Assembly (NCBI RefSeq): GCF_000376945.1
Contig: NZ_AQXU01000024.1
Location: 62,001-126,000 of the forward strand
Length of the DNA stretch: 64,000 bases
Direction of reading: 5' to 3'
From: Leeia oryzae DSM 17879
Lineage (GTDB): Bacteria; Pseudomonadota; Gammaproteobacteria; Burkholderiales; Leeiaceae
Positions 1 to 8,426 of this stretch are shown here, piece after piece (the first letter of the stretch is position 1; every line of letters starts with the position of its first letter). The translations under genes were made by a program, and so were the position numbers. Below the pieces are notes generated by a model that saw nothing but the letters and a program-made list of their open reading frames with translations, searched no databases and was not told the origin of the DNA.

Positions 1-117
1 GGAAGCCCGGAAACCGGGCGTTTCCTGATGTTTGATGCCTTGAAAAACGACTGGCAGACCCTGCGCCTGCCACGTGACCCGATGTGCCCGGTGTGTGGCG
101 GGAAACCCCGCCCCTGA
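1..117 (+). CDS. C-terminal fragment of a MoeB/ThiF/HesA-type adenylyltransferase
   Basis: The open frame runs in from the left edge and stops at 115-117. The 38 visible residues end in a stretch with FLMFDAL, a Trp, then LPRDPMCPVCG and a short basic tail. MoeB/ThiF-family enzymes, which adenylate the C-terminal glycine of MoaD/ThiS-like sulfur carriers, end in this way. The final CPVCG supplies the second Cys pair of their structural zinc site. The ATP-binding part lies outside the window, so MoeB cannot be told from a ThiF paralogue. The gene is followed at once by an intrinsic terminator and converges with the M48 protease gene. Confidence 0.75.
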   Translation, partial: GSPETGRFLMFDALKNDWQTLRLPRDPMCPVCGGKPRP

Positions 118-143
118 TCTGCATCATCTGCAGACTACCAGCC

Positions 144-169
144 AAGGGGAGCGCTTAGCTCCCCTTTTT
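144..169 (+). terminator. Intrinsic terminator of the moeB/thiF-like gene
   Basis: A perfect 9-bp stem (144-152 with 158-166) encloses a 5-base loop and runs into five T (165-169). It begins 27 bases after the plus-strand stop. The loop contains the TAA stop codon (155-157 read on the minus strand) of the convergent M48 gene, so the last codons of that gene form one arm. Confidence 0.8.
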
Positions 170-1600
170 CTTGACCAGTTCCTGTTCTTCCTGAAGGTTC
201 TTCAGGCGGGCTTCAATGGCCGACTGGCGATAAAAATCATTATTCTTGGCGTGCGCGGCCATTTGCAACTGGATGATGGCCTCGTCCAGCAAGCCCTGCC
301 GGTAGTAGTACTCGGCTTGTGCCTGCTGCTGGGCACTTTCCTGACCCTGTTGCGCGTAGGCCTCTGCCAGCAAGGCATAGAAATCGCCATTGCTGGTCCT
401 GGCGGCGATCTGCTGTTGCGCCAGTTTGATGGCCTCGGTCGGCTGGTGCTGTGCCAGACGACACTGGATCAGGCCATAGTGCAGCCCGTAGTGGTTGGGG
501 TATTTACCCAGTGCCGCCAGATACTGGCGGACGGCTTCGTCCTTGTTGCCCAGGGCCAGCGAAATCTGTGCGTCCAGCGATTCCAGCAGCGGGTGGGACA
601 GGGTTTTGCGTGCCTGTACCACGGCCTGGTGGGCTTTCTGGAACTGATGGTCGCGGAAGAGCGCCGTGGCCAGGCCATAGTAACTGGCAGCTTCCAGATT
701 AAAGCGCCGATCGTTGATGGCGGATTCGAAATAACGGATCTGTGCTACTGCCGAACCGTCTTTGGCCCGCAGTTTTTCGCGCATCAGATGAAATTCCGGG
801 TTTTCTGCATACTGTTTGTAAGGGTAGGCCGCCGACCGGTTTTGTGATTCGGCAATACGCGCACTATCCAGTGGGTGGGTCCGCAAATACTCGGGGGCAT
901 TGTTATCGTACAGGCGGTTGGTTTTTTCCATGCGGCCAAAGAAGACCGGCATGGCGCGCGGGTCGAAACCGGCTGCCGCCAGAATCTGGATGCCGATCCG
1001 GTCGGCTTCATATTCATGCTCGCGGGTGAAGTTGAGCTGGCCCTGAATCGTCAGTGCCTGCGAGCCGGCAATGGCGGCTTCCGTGATCTGGCCACTGTTG
1101 CTTCGGGACGCCAGCAACCCCGCAGCCAGTACCGCCAGTCCCAGCAGCATGACGTTCTGGTTTTTCTCGATCGAGCGCGACAGGTGGCGTTGCGTGACGT
1201 GCGCGATTTCGTGCCCCAAAACGGCCGCCAGCTCGGATTCGCTTTGGGCGGTAAAGATCAGTCCGGTATGCACGCCGATATAGCCGCCCGGTAGCGCAAA
1301 CGCGTTGAGGGTGGGGTCGGAGACAATGAAAAACTCGAAGCGCTGGCGAGGGTCCGGACTGGCCGCCACCAGCTTGCCCCCCAGGCGGTTGAGATAGTCC
1401 TTGATTTCCACGTCATCAACCACGTCTCTGGACATGCGGATCTGGCTCATGATGCTGTCGCCCAGTGCTTGCTCTTGCTGGCGGGACAGGGTGGTCTGCG
1501 CGGAGTCGCCCAGGTCCGGCAGGCTGTCTGCCATGACGGGCAGCAGGGTGACGGAGCTCGTGAACGACACAATCAGTAGCGACGAAATCAGTTTTTTCAT
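155..1600 (-). CDS. Periplasmic M48 zinc metalloprotease with TPR region (BepA/YfgC type)
   Basis: An exported protease of the BepA family, which in E. coli degrades or chaperones misassembled outer-membrane proteins such as LptD. Numbered from the start chosen here (481 aa; BepA is 487), a signal peptide covers about residues 1-24. The zinc motif HEIAH is at 130-134, with the third ligand Glu at about 196 in EYEADRIG. The C-terminal half is Ala/Gln-rich helical repeats typical of TPRs. The frame stays open upstream to a GTG at 1693, and an AGGAG lies at 1708-1712. That start would put 31 polar residues before the signal sequence, so ATG 1600 (or 1606) is preferred; neither has a clear ribosome site. 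The stop codon lies in the loop of the facing terminator. Confidence 0.85.
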   Translation of the reverse strand: MKKLISSLLIVSFTSSVTLLPVMADSLPDLGDSAQTTLSRQQEQALGDSIMSQIRMSRDVVDDVEIKDYLNRLGGKLVAASPDPRQRFEFFIVSDPTLNAFALPGGYIGVHTGLIFTAQSESELAAVLGHEIAHVTQRHLSRSIEKNQNVMLLGLAVLAAGLLASRSNSGQITEAAIAGSQALTIQGQLNFTREHEYEADRIGIQILAAAGFDPRAMPVFFGRMEKTNRLYDNNAPEYLRTHPLDSARIAESQNRSAAYPYKQYAENPEFHLMREKLRAKDGSAVAQIRYFESAINDRRFNLEAASYYGLATALFRDHQFQKAHQAVVQARKTLSHPLLESLDAQISLALGNKDEAVRQYLAALGKYPNHYGLHYGLIQCRLAQHQPTEAIKLAQQQIAARTSNGDFYALLAEAYAQQGQESAQQQAQAEYYYRQGLLDEAIIQLQMAAHAKNNDFYRQSAIEARLKNLQEEQELVKKKGS

Positions 1601-1932
1601 AGGCATATGATAGGTGGAATCCCGAACAGTTCCAACGCTTTGTCCCGTGTTTTTCTTGGATGGCAGCAGAAAAAAACACCCCTTATGCTGCACTGCAATA
1701 TTTTGTTCTCCTGTTTATTTAAAACGTCAAGATTAGTTTCCTGAAAATATACTAATATTTGCAAGCTAATTATTTATACTTTTTCACAAAAATCAATTTT
1801 AAGCTGCAATAAAGTATTGAAATTGGTTTTTACAGTACCGAAAGTACAGGTGAATACGTACTAAAGTTACAACCGTCGATGCGTAAAAACATCTGGGGTC
1901 GACAATACCTACAAATACGAGGAGATGCACCA
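1601..1932. promoter_or_regulatory. Divergent control region between the M48 protease and the polyol operon
   Basis: About 330 bases without a convincing gene. The middle (about 1720-1850) is markedly AT-rich, unlike the flanking genes, and holds small inverted repeats such as AAATAT-ACTA-ATATTT and GTAC-CGAAA-GTAC. A strong GAGGAG lies at 1919-1924, just before the binding-protein ATG at 1933. By analogy with other polyol operons, the AraC-type activator encoded at 8427-9347 probably binds here. I could not fix a -35/-10 pair with confidence. Confidence 0.5.
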
Positions 1933-3237
1933 ATGAAACTCAAACTTACTGCTGCCCTGTGCCTGGTTGCTTTTGCGGCTGCTGCCCACGCGGATACCGA
2001 ACTGGTCATTGCAACCGTAAACAACGGTCACATGGTAACCATGGAAAAAATGGGTAAATTCTTTGAAAAAGATAACCCAGGCATCAAACTGAAGTGGGTG
2101 ACACTGGAAGAAGGTACCCTGCGTCAGCGCGTAACAACCGATATTGCCACCAAAGGTGGTCAGTTTGACGTGATGACCATTGGCATGTACGAAACACCGA
2201 TCTGGGGCAAAAAAGGCTGGCTGGCCGAGATCAAGCCAGATGCCAAGTATGACATTGATGACATGCTGCCTGCCATGCGCCAGGGTCTGTCTGTCAATGG
2301 CAAACTCTATGCTGCGCCGTTCTATGGCGAAAGCTCCATGCTGATGTACCGTTCTGACCTGGTTGAAAAAGCCGGCCTGAAAATGCCAGCCAATCCGACC
2401 TGGACTCAGATTCGTGATATCGCAGCCAAGATCAATGACCCGGCCAAAGGCGTGTATGGTATCTGTCTGCGCGGCAAGCCGGGCTGGGGTGACAACATGG
2501 CCTTCCTGACCACATTGGTCAACTCTTATGGCGGCCAATGGTTTGACATGAAGTGGAAACCGCAACTGACCACCAAACCATGGAAAGATGCGATTACCTT
2601 CTATGTCGACCTGCTGAAGAAATACGGCCCTCCAGGATCATCTGCCAACAGCTTCAACGAAATTCTGGCCCTGTATAACGAAGGCAAGTGCGGCATGTGG
2701 GTAGATGCCACCATTGCAGCATCCTTCATTACCGATCCTAAGCAAAGTAAAGTGGCCGATAAGGTGGCGTTTGCACCAGCTCCTGTCCAGGTAACAGCCA
2801 AAGGCTCTAACTGGTTGTGGGCATGGGCACTGGCCGTACCTGCCAGCTCTACCAAGCAAGAAGCGGCCGAGAAGTTCATCCGCTGGGCCACCTCCAAGGA
2901 TTACATCAACCTGGTGGGTCGTGAAGTGGGCTGGGGCAATGTACCAACCGGTACCCGCAAGTCTACCTACGCCAATGCAGACTTCCTGAAAGCGGCCAAG
3001 TTTGCCGACGCAGAAAAAGCTGCGATCATTTCTGCCAATCCGAAAGACAGCACACTGCCTAAGTCTCCGTACGTTGGCGTTCAGTTTGCGTCTATCCCTG
3101 AATTCCAGGCCATCGGTATTGCCACCGGTCAGCAAATGTCTGCTGCACTGGCCGGCAAAGTCTCTGTAGACAAGGCGTTGGAACTGTCTCAACAAGCAGC
3201 CGATCGTGAAATGAAAAAGGCTGGGTACTATAAGTAA
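1933..3237 (+). CDS. Polyol ABC transporter, periplasmic binding protein (SmoE/MtlE type)
   Basis: The periplasmic receptor of an ABC importer for sugar alcohols (sorbitol, mannitol, arabinitol). The 434-residue precursor starts at ATG 1933 behind GAGGAG and has a signal peptide ending AHA at about residue 20. The mature N-terminus has the family-1 binding-protein pattern (VNNGHMVTMEKM, then a DVMTIGMYETPIW segment typical of SmoE/MtlE). An upstream in-frame start at 1879 would bury the signal peptide and is rejected. It is the first gene of the polyol operon. A stable hairpin separates it from the permease genes, as is common where the binding protein is made in excess. The exact preferred polyol cannot be read from sequence. 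Confidence 0.9.
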   Translation: MKLKLTAALCLVAFAAAAHADTELVIATVNNGHMVTMEKMGKFFEKDNPGIKLKWVTLEEGTLRQRVTTDIATKGGQFDVMTIGMYETPIWGKKGWLAEIKPDAKYDIDDMLPAMRQGLSVNGKLYAAPFYGESSMLMYRSDLVEKAGLKMPANPTWTQIRDIAAKINDPAKGVYGICLRGKPGWGDNMAFLTTLVNSYGGQWFDMKWKPQLTTKPWKDAITFYVDLLKKYGPPGSSANSFNEILALYNEGKCGMWVDATIAASFITDPKQSKVADKVAFAPAPVQVTAKGSNWLWAWALAVPASSTKQEAAEKFIRWATSKDYINLVGREVGWGNVPTGTRKSTYANADFLKAAKFADAEKAAIISANPKDSTLPKSPYVGVQFASIPEFQAIGIATGQQMSAALAGKVSVDKALELSQQAADREMKKAGYYK

Positions 3238-3248
3238 TCTCTGACTCG

Positions 3249-3285
3249 CCCTGATGAACCATGGCAACAAGCGGGTTCGTCAGGG
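3249..3285 (+). promoter_or_regulatory. Hairpin between binding-protein and permease genes
   Basis: A 12-bp stem (3249-3260 with 3274-3285, one G-U pair) encloses a 13-base loop in the 124-base gap after the binding-protein stop. There is no T run behind it. It is more likely a 3'-end stabiliser or partial attenuator, favouring binding-protein mRNA over the permeases, than a full terminator. Confidence 0.5.
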
Positions 3286-3361
3286 TTGTACCAGAGGTTT
3301 TAGTCACCAATGGATCGGGTATGCGGTTGGTACCTGATCCATGCAGCTTTGTAGACAGATC

Positions 3362-4222
3362 ATGAAAAAATTTACTGCCCGCTTTCTGCTTACACCTGCG
3401 GTAGGGTCCCTGTTTCTGTGGATGATCGTACCCTTGGTGATGAGCATTTATTTCTCGCTCATCCGTTACAACCTGATGTCGCCCGGTGAGCACGAGTACA
3501 TTGGTCTGATGAACTATGAGTTCTTTGTGACCGACCCGGCTTTCTGGCCTGCGGTACTCAATACCTTCTTGCTGATCGGCTCCGTGATTGTCATTACGCT
3601 GGTCTTCGGCATGGCGCTGGCGCTGCTGGTCAATGACAAGTTCCCGGGCCAGTCGATCGTGCGCGTGTTGCTGATTTCTCCGTTCTTTGTCATGCCGGCC
3701 GTGAACGCCTTGCTGTGGAAGCACATGATGATGAACCCGATTTACGGGGTGCTGGCGCAAGTTTGGCGTTTCTTTGGTGCGCAGCCCGTCAACTGGCTGG
3801 AAAGCTACCCGCTGCTGTCGGTCATCATCATGGTGTCCTGGCAATGGCTGCCGTTTGCCTGCCTGATTTTCATTACGTCCTTGCAGTCGATGGATCGTGA
3901 ACAACTGGAAGCGGCCCGCATGGACGGTGCCAATTATGTCCAGCAGTTCCGATACCTGTACCTGCCGCATCTGTCACGTTCCGTGGCGGTGGTGGTGATG
4001 ATTGAAATGATTTTCCTGCTGTCTGTGTTTGCCGAGATCTTTACCACTACCGGTGGTGGCCCCGGCTTTGCAAGTACCAACGTGGCCTTCCTGATTTTTG
4101 TTCAAGGGTTGATGAACTTTGATGTCGGAGTGGCTTCTGCAGGTGGTCTGTTTGCGGTTCTTCTCGCCAATATTGCGTCAGTGTTCCTGATCCGCATTAT
4201 CGGCAAGAGCCTGGAAAAATAA
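3362..4222 (+). CDS. Polyol ABC transporter permease 1 (SmoF/MtlF type)
   Basis: An inner-membrane permease subunit of the polyol importer, 286 aa. The N-terminal hydrophobic segment (LLTPAVGSLFLWMIVPLV) and about five further membrane segments fit the MalF/SmoF family. The cytoplasmic EAA loop that contacts the ATPase reads EQLEAARMDGANYVQQF, at about residues 180-200. ATG 3362 gives the normal family length. An in-frame ATG at 3341 would add seven residues, and neither start has a strong ribosome site. It pairs with the second permease 10 bases downstream. Confidence 0.9.
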   Translation: MKKFTARFLLTPAVGSLFLWMIVPLVMSIYFSLIRYNLMSPGEHEYIGLMNYEFFVTDPAFWPAVLNTFLLIGSVIVITLVFGMALALLVNDKFPGQSIVRVLLISPFFVMPAVNALLWKHMMMNPIYGVLAQVWRFFGAQPVNWLESYPLLSVIIMVSWQWLPFACLIFITSLQSMDREQLEAARMDGANYVQQFRYLYLPHLSRSVAVVVMIEMIFLLSVFAEIFTTTGGGPGFASTNVAFLIFVQGLMNFDVGVASAGGLFAVLLANIASVFLIRIIGKSLEK

Positions 4223-4232
4223 GGAGTCAGGC

Positions 4233-5048
4233 ATGGATAAAACATTACTCTGGGTAAGAACCGGGGCTGCCTGGCTGGTGGCACTGCTGATTTTCTTCCC
4301 GATTCTCTGGCTGGGCATGACGGCGTTCAAAACCGAACTGCAGGCGATTTCCGTCCCGCCCAAGTTCTTTTTTACCCCGACCCTGGAAAACTTCATCGAG
4401 GTCCAGTCACGCAGCGATTATTTGCTGTATGCCAAGAACTCGCTGATCACCAGCGTGGCATCTACCTTGCTGGGTTTGTTGATTGCAGCGCCTGCGGCTT
4501 ATTCGATGGCGTTCTTCCAGACTCGCCGGACCAAAGACCTGCTGGTATGGATGTTGTCGACCAAGATGATGCCGGCGGTTGGCGTGCTGATCCCCGTGTA
4601 TGTGGTGTACCAGCAATTCCAGTTGCTGGACACCCGCCTGGGTCTGACCATCATCTTTACCATGTCCAACCTGCCGATCATGGTGTGGATGCTGTATTCG
4701 TACTTCAAGGATATCCCGCGTGAAATCCTGGAGGCAGCCCGAATGGATGGCGCCACCCTGTATGACGAGTTCCGCCATGTGATCCTGCCGCTGGGGATCG
4801 GTGGTCTGGCCTCTACCGCCTTGCTGTGTCTGGTGTTGTCTTGGAACGAATCTTTCTGGTCATTGAACCTGAGTTCTGCCAAGGCCGGCACGCTGGCGAC
4901 GCTGATTGCGTCTTACTCAAGCCCTGAAGGTTTGTTCTGGGCCAAATTATCGGCTGCATCGCTGATGGCCATTGCGCCCATCATCGTGTTCGGCTGGTTC
5001 TGTCAAAAACAATTGGTGCAAGGTTTGACCTTTGGCGCGGTTAAATAG
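4233..5048 (+). CDS. Polyol ABC transporter permease 2 (SmoG/MtlG type)
   Basis: The second permease subunit, 271 aa, MalG/SmoG type. The first membrane helix lies at about residues 10-30 and the EAA loop reads EILEAARMDGATLYDEF. An AAGGAG precedes the ATG by a few bases, and the gene sits 10 bases after the first permease and 9 before the ATPase, so the four transporter genes are surely co-transcribed. With the preceding permease it forms the heterodimeric channel. Confidence 0.9.
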   Translation: MDKTLLWVRTGAAWLVALLIFFPILWLGMTAFKTELQAISVPPKFFFTPTLENFIEVQSRSDYLLYAKNSLITSVASTLLGLLIAAPAAYSMAFFQTRRTKDLLVWMLSTKMMPAVGVLIPVYVVYQQFQLLDTRLGLTIIFTMSNLPIMVWMLYSYFKDIPREILEAARMDGATLYDEFRHVILPLGIGGLASTALLCLVLSWNESFWSLNLSSAKAGTLATLIASYSSPEGLFWAKLSAASLMAIAPIIVFGWFCQKQLVQGLTFGAVK

Positions 5049-5057
5049 GGATACATC

Positions 5058-6110
5058 ATGTCATTTCTTCAATTAAAAAATATCGAGAAGTTTTTTGGTG
5101 ATCACCGCGCCATCAAAGGTGTCGATCTCAGTATCGAAAAAGGTGAATTCATCGTGTTCGTGGGGCCGTCCGGCTGTGGCAAATCAACACTGCTGCGCCT
5201 GATTGCCGGTCTGGAAACCATCGACGGCGGTAATCTGCTGCTAGATGGCAAGGACATTACCCACGCGCCGTCCTCCAAGCGGGATCTGGCGATGGTATTC
5301 CAGTCGTATGCCCTGTATCCGCACATGACGGTGGCCGAAAACATGTCTTTTGCGCTGAAGCTGGCGGGAGAAGACAAAAAGGTCATCAAGGAAAAGGTTG
5401 AGCATGCGGCAGAGATCCTGAACTTGACCCGCTATCTGGAGCGCACGCCCAAGGCATTGTCGGGTGGTCAGCGTCAGCGCGTGGCCATTGGCCGTGCCAT
5501 TGTACGTGCACCCAAAGTGTTCCTGTTTGATGAACCGTTGTCGAACCTGGATGCGGCGCTACGGGTACAGACCAGGGTCGAGATTGCCAAGCTGCACCGC
5601 GAGCTGGGGGCAACCACCATTTATGTGACGCACGATCAGGTCGAGGCCATGACCATGGCAGACCGGGTGGTGGTCTTGCGTGATGGCGCCATCGAGCAGG
5701 TGGGGCGTCCGCTGGAGTTATACGACCGTCCGCAGAACCGGTTTGTGGCGCAGTTTATCGGCATGCCGCAAATGAACATGCTGCCGATCGGAGAATTTGG
5801 CAGTTATGCAGAGTCGCTGGTGCGTCCGCTGCCAGTCGGGGGCCATATCGGGGTTCGCCCTGAGCATGTGACGATTACCAATGCTGGTGAAGGCCAGTTA
5901 CTGGCTACCGTGGATTTTGTGGAATCGCTTGGCGCCGAGTCATTGGTGTACGCGACAACGCCGCACGGGGTGCAGGTGGTGTCCAAACAATCGGTCAGAA
6001 GCAGCGTGCGTGCCGGGGATACCGTGAGCCTGAAGTTTGAGCAGGACTGGCTGCATGTCTTTGATGCCGATGGCCAGGTTGTGTCGAATGCCAAAGGGGT
6101 GGCGAAGTGA
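5058..6110 (+). CDS. Polyol ABC transporter ATP-binding protein (SmoK/MtlK, UgpC/MalK type)
   Basis: The ATPase that drives polyol import, 350 aa. Walker A GPSGCGKST is at 36-44, the Q-loop Gln at 82, the signature LSGGQ at 134-138, Walker B FLFDEP at 155-160 and the switch His at about 192. From about residue 235 there is a C-terminal OB-fold (TOBE) domain typical of MalK/UgpC proteins, including GVRPEHV. Such ATPases are sometimes shared between sugar importers. Its TGA stop overlaps the GTG start of the dehydrogenase, suggesting translational coupling. Confidence 0.93.
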   Translation: MSFLQLKNIEKFFGDHRAIKGVDLSIEKGEFIVFVGPSGCGKSTLLRLIAGLETIDGGNLLLDGKDITHAPSSKRDLAMVFQSYALYPHMTVAENMSFALKLAGEDKKVIKEKVEHAAEILNLTRYLERTPKALSGGQRQRVAIGRAIVRAPKVFLFDEPLSNLDAALRVQTRVEIAKLHRELGATTIYVTHDQVEAMTMADRVVVLRDGAIEQVGRPLELYDRPQNRFVAQFIGMPQMNMLPIGEFGSYAESLVRPLPVGGHIGVRPEHVTITNAGEGQLLATVDFVESLGAESLVYATTPHGVQVVSKQSVRSSVRAGDTVSLKFEQDWLHVFDADGQVVSNAKGVAK

Positions 6111-7480
6111 GTCAGCCAAACATCATGTTTCATCTGGGGCTGGGGTCGTTTCACCGGGCCCACCAGGCGGTGTATCTGCAAAACCTGATCGATAGCGGTG
6201 ACGACAGCTGGGTGCTGGCGGGTACCAATATTCGCCCGGACATGCAGGCCACGCTGGACCAGCTGGTCAAACAGCATGGCCAGTACACGCTGGAAACCGT
6301 GACGCCTGCCGGCGAGCGCAGTTACCAGACCATTTCGTCCATTCGCCATGTGGTGCCATGGGACGAAAACCTGGCGGGACTGATCGACATGGGCGCCAGG
6401 GAAGAAACGCGCATCATCTCGTTTACGGTGACCGAGGCCGGTTATTACCTCACGCCGCAAAACACGCTGGATCACAGTTTTGCCGATTTGCAGAGTGATC
6501 TGCAAAACGGCACCCGTCTGACCATCTACGGGGCGCTGGCGGCCATTCTGGCAGAGCGCATCCGTCTGGGTCGCGGACCGGTAACCTTGTTGTCGTGTGA
6601 CAACCTGCGTTCAAACGGTGATCGTTTCCGTGCCGGTTTCCGTGCTTTCCTGCAGCAGCGCAATGCACCTGATCTGCTGGCCTGGGTGGATGCCAACACC
6701 ACCAGTCCGAATGCCATGGTGGACCGGATTACCCCGCGTCCGTTGCCGGAGGTGGCAGAACGGGTGAAGGCTGCTACCGGTAAAGACGATGGCTGCCCGG
6801 TGATGGGCGAACGGTTTATCCAGTGGGTGATCGAAGACCATTTCATCAGCGGCCGTCCAGCGTGGGAGAAGGTCGGCGTGGAAATGGTAGCGTCGGTACT
6901 GCCTTATGAAGAAGCCAAGATCCGCATTCTGAATTCCAGTCACAGCTGCATTGCCTGGGCGGGGACCCTCAAGGGATATCGTTATATCCATGAAGGGACG
7001 CAGGATAAAGACATCCACAAGATGGCCTTCGATTACGTGACCGATGACGTCATGCCGTGCCTGTCCCCAAGTCCGATTGATCTGGCTACATACCGGGATA
7101 CGGTGCTGGACCGTTTCAGTAATCCGTATATCCAGGATACCAATCAGCGCGTGGCGGCAGATGGCTTTGCCAAGATACCGGGGTTTCTGGTGCCGACCTT
7201 CAAGGAGTGTCTGGCTGCCGGCAAGTCCATGGATAGCGTAGCCATGTTGCCGGCCCTGTTCCTGGCCTTCCTGCAACGTTGGGCGGCTGGGCAGCTGCCG
7301 TATGCGTATCAGGACCAGGGGATGGATGAAGCGGCTGCCCGTGCCATGGTTGCGGCGGCAGACCCGGTAGCGGCCATGACGCAAGATCGCATTTTATGGG
7401 GGGACCTGGCGGGCAATGCCACGCTGGAGGCCGCCGTTCGTCGCGCATATCAGCGTGTTTCAGACTGGATTGGAGCATAA
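6107..7480 (+). CDS. dalD: Polyol dehydrogenase of the mannitol dehydrogenase family, probably D-arabinitol 4-dehydrogenase
   Basis: An NAD-dependent long-chain polyol dehydrogenase, 457 aa, that oxidises D-arabinitol to D-xylulose and/or mannitol to fructose. The N-terminal HLGLGSFHRAHQA nucleotide-binding stretch and the catalytic triad K271, N276, H279 (K-x4-N-x2-H, as in pseudomonad mannitol dehydrogenase) are intact. The overall sequence (TVTEAGYYL, TPRPLPE, NPYIQDTNQRVAADGF) recalls Klebsiella DalD more than MtlD. The xylulokinase in the same cluster supports a D-xylulose product. The GTG start overlaps the ATPase stop (GTGA), and the short-chain dehydrogenase follows 6 bases later. MtlD-like breadth of substrate is possible. 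Confidence 0.82.
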   Translation: MSQPNIMFHLGLGSFHRAHQAVYLQNLIDSGDDSWVLAGTNIRPDMQATLDQLVKQHGQYTLETVTPAGERSYQTISSIRHVVPWDENLAGLIDMGAREETRIISFTVTEAGYYLTPQNTLDHSFADLQSDLQNGTRLTIYGALAAILAERIRLGRGPVTLLSCDNLRSNGDRFRAGFRAFLQQRNAPDLLAWVDANTTSPNAMVDRITPRPLPEVAERVKAATGKDDGCPVMGERFIQWVIEDHFISGRPAWEKVGVEMVASVLPYEEAKIRILNSSHSCIAWAGTLKGYRYIHEGTQDKDIHKMAFDYVTDDVMPCLSPSPIDLATYRDTVLDRFSNPYIQDTNQRVAADGFAKIPGFLVPTFKECLAAGKSMDSVAMLPALFLAFLQRWAAGQLPYAYQDQGMDEAAARAMVAAADPVAAMTQDRILWGDLAGNATLEAAVRRAYQRVSDWIGA

Positions 7481-7486
7481 TCAGAG

Positions 7487-8275
7487 ATGGCTAATGATTT
7501 ATTGCAGGGCAAGCATGCCTTGCTGACTGGGGCCGGTGGTGGCATCGGTCTGGCAACGGCGACGGCATTTGTACAGCAAGGTGCCCGTTGTAGTATCGTA
7601 GATATGCATGCCGCGCCGAGTGAAGGGGTTGCCGCGCTGATTGACCAGTATCCGGATGCCGTACAGTACATCCGCGCCGATATCACCCACATGGCCGATA
7701 TTGATGCGCTGGTGGCCACTGCCATCAGTCGCTTTGGCCAGATTGACGTACTGTTCAACAACGCGGGTATTGCGATTTTCGAGAAGCTGCTGGAATCGAC
7801 AGAAGCGGCTTACGACAAGCTGTTTTCTGTGAATGTCAAAGGCTTGTTCTTTGTGATGCAGAAGGTGTTGCAGCATATGGTGGATGCCGGCGTCAAAGGC
7901 TCCGTGATCAACCTGTCGTCCCAGGCAGGGCGGCGTGGAGAAGCGCTGGTGGCGCATTATTGTGCCACCAAGGCGGCAGTCATCAGCTATACGCAATCGG
8001 CTGCGCTGGCCATGGCGCCGCATGGCATCCGGGTGAACGCGATTGCACCAGGGGTGATTGATACCCCGATGTGGCAGCACGTGGATGCCATGTTTGCCAA
8101 GCTAGAAGGCCTGGCCATTGGCGAGAAGAAAATCGCCGTGGGCAAGGCTGTTCCGCTCGGGCGATTCGGGTATCCGGAAGAAGTTGCCGATGCGGCGGTG
8201 TTTCTGGCCAGCGAACTGTCTCGTTATATTACGGCACAGACGCTCAATGTCGATGGCGGCAATGTCATGAGCTGA
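7487..8275 (+). CDS. Short-chain dehydrogenase, sorbitol/L-iditol 2-dehydrogenase-like (SmoS type)
   Basis: A classical short-chain NAD(P)-dependent dehydrogenase, 262 aa. The TGAGGGIG cofactor loop is at 14-21, NNAG at 91-94, catalytic Ser at 144/145, Y158 and K162. PG followed by IDTPMW and the LNVDGG end are usual for polyol dehydrogenases of the SmoS/galactitol type. Its place behind a polyol importer and a DalD-like enzyme suggests it oxidises sorbitol to fructose or a related polyol. Residues alone do not settle the substrate. Confidence 0.8.
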   Translation: MANDLLQGKHALLTGAGGGIGLATATAFVQQGARCSIVDMHAAPSEGVAALIDQYPDAVQYIRADITHMADIDALVATAISRFGQIDVLFNNAGIAIFEKLLESTEAAYDKLFSVNVKGLFFVMQKVLQHMVDAGVKGSVINLSSQAGRRGEALVAHYCATKAAVISYTQSAALAMAPHGIRVNAIAPGVIDTPMWQHVDAMFAKLEGLAIGEKKIAVGKAVPLGRFGYPEEVADAAVFLASELSRYITAQTLNVDGGNVMS

Positions 8276-8426
8276 CACGCGCTACCGTCACCCGGTCTGT
8301 GTTGGCCAGCGGGGACGGACGTGTCGTGAGGCATTGAATCGCGTCAACGCAGCAAAACCGTATCACCGCTCAGGGCATGTCACAGTGCCTGAGCGGGTGG
8401 TGCAGCAGGACTTGGAGGCAAAAATC

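Noticed and set aside
3092-3970. A 292-codon minus-strand open frame across the binding-protein/permease junction
   Set aside because: His/Gln/Arg-rich composition typical of a shadow; it overlaps two well-supported genes and the hairpin between them.
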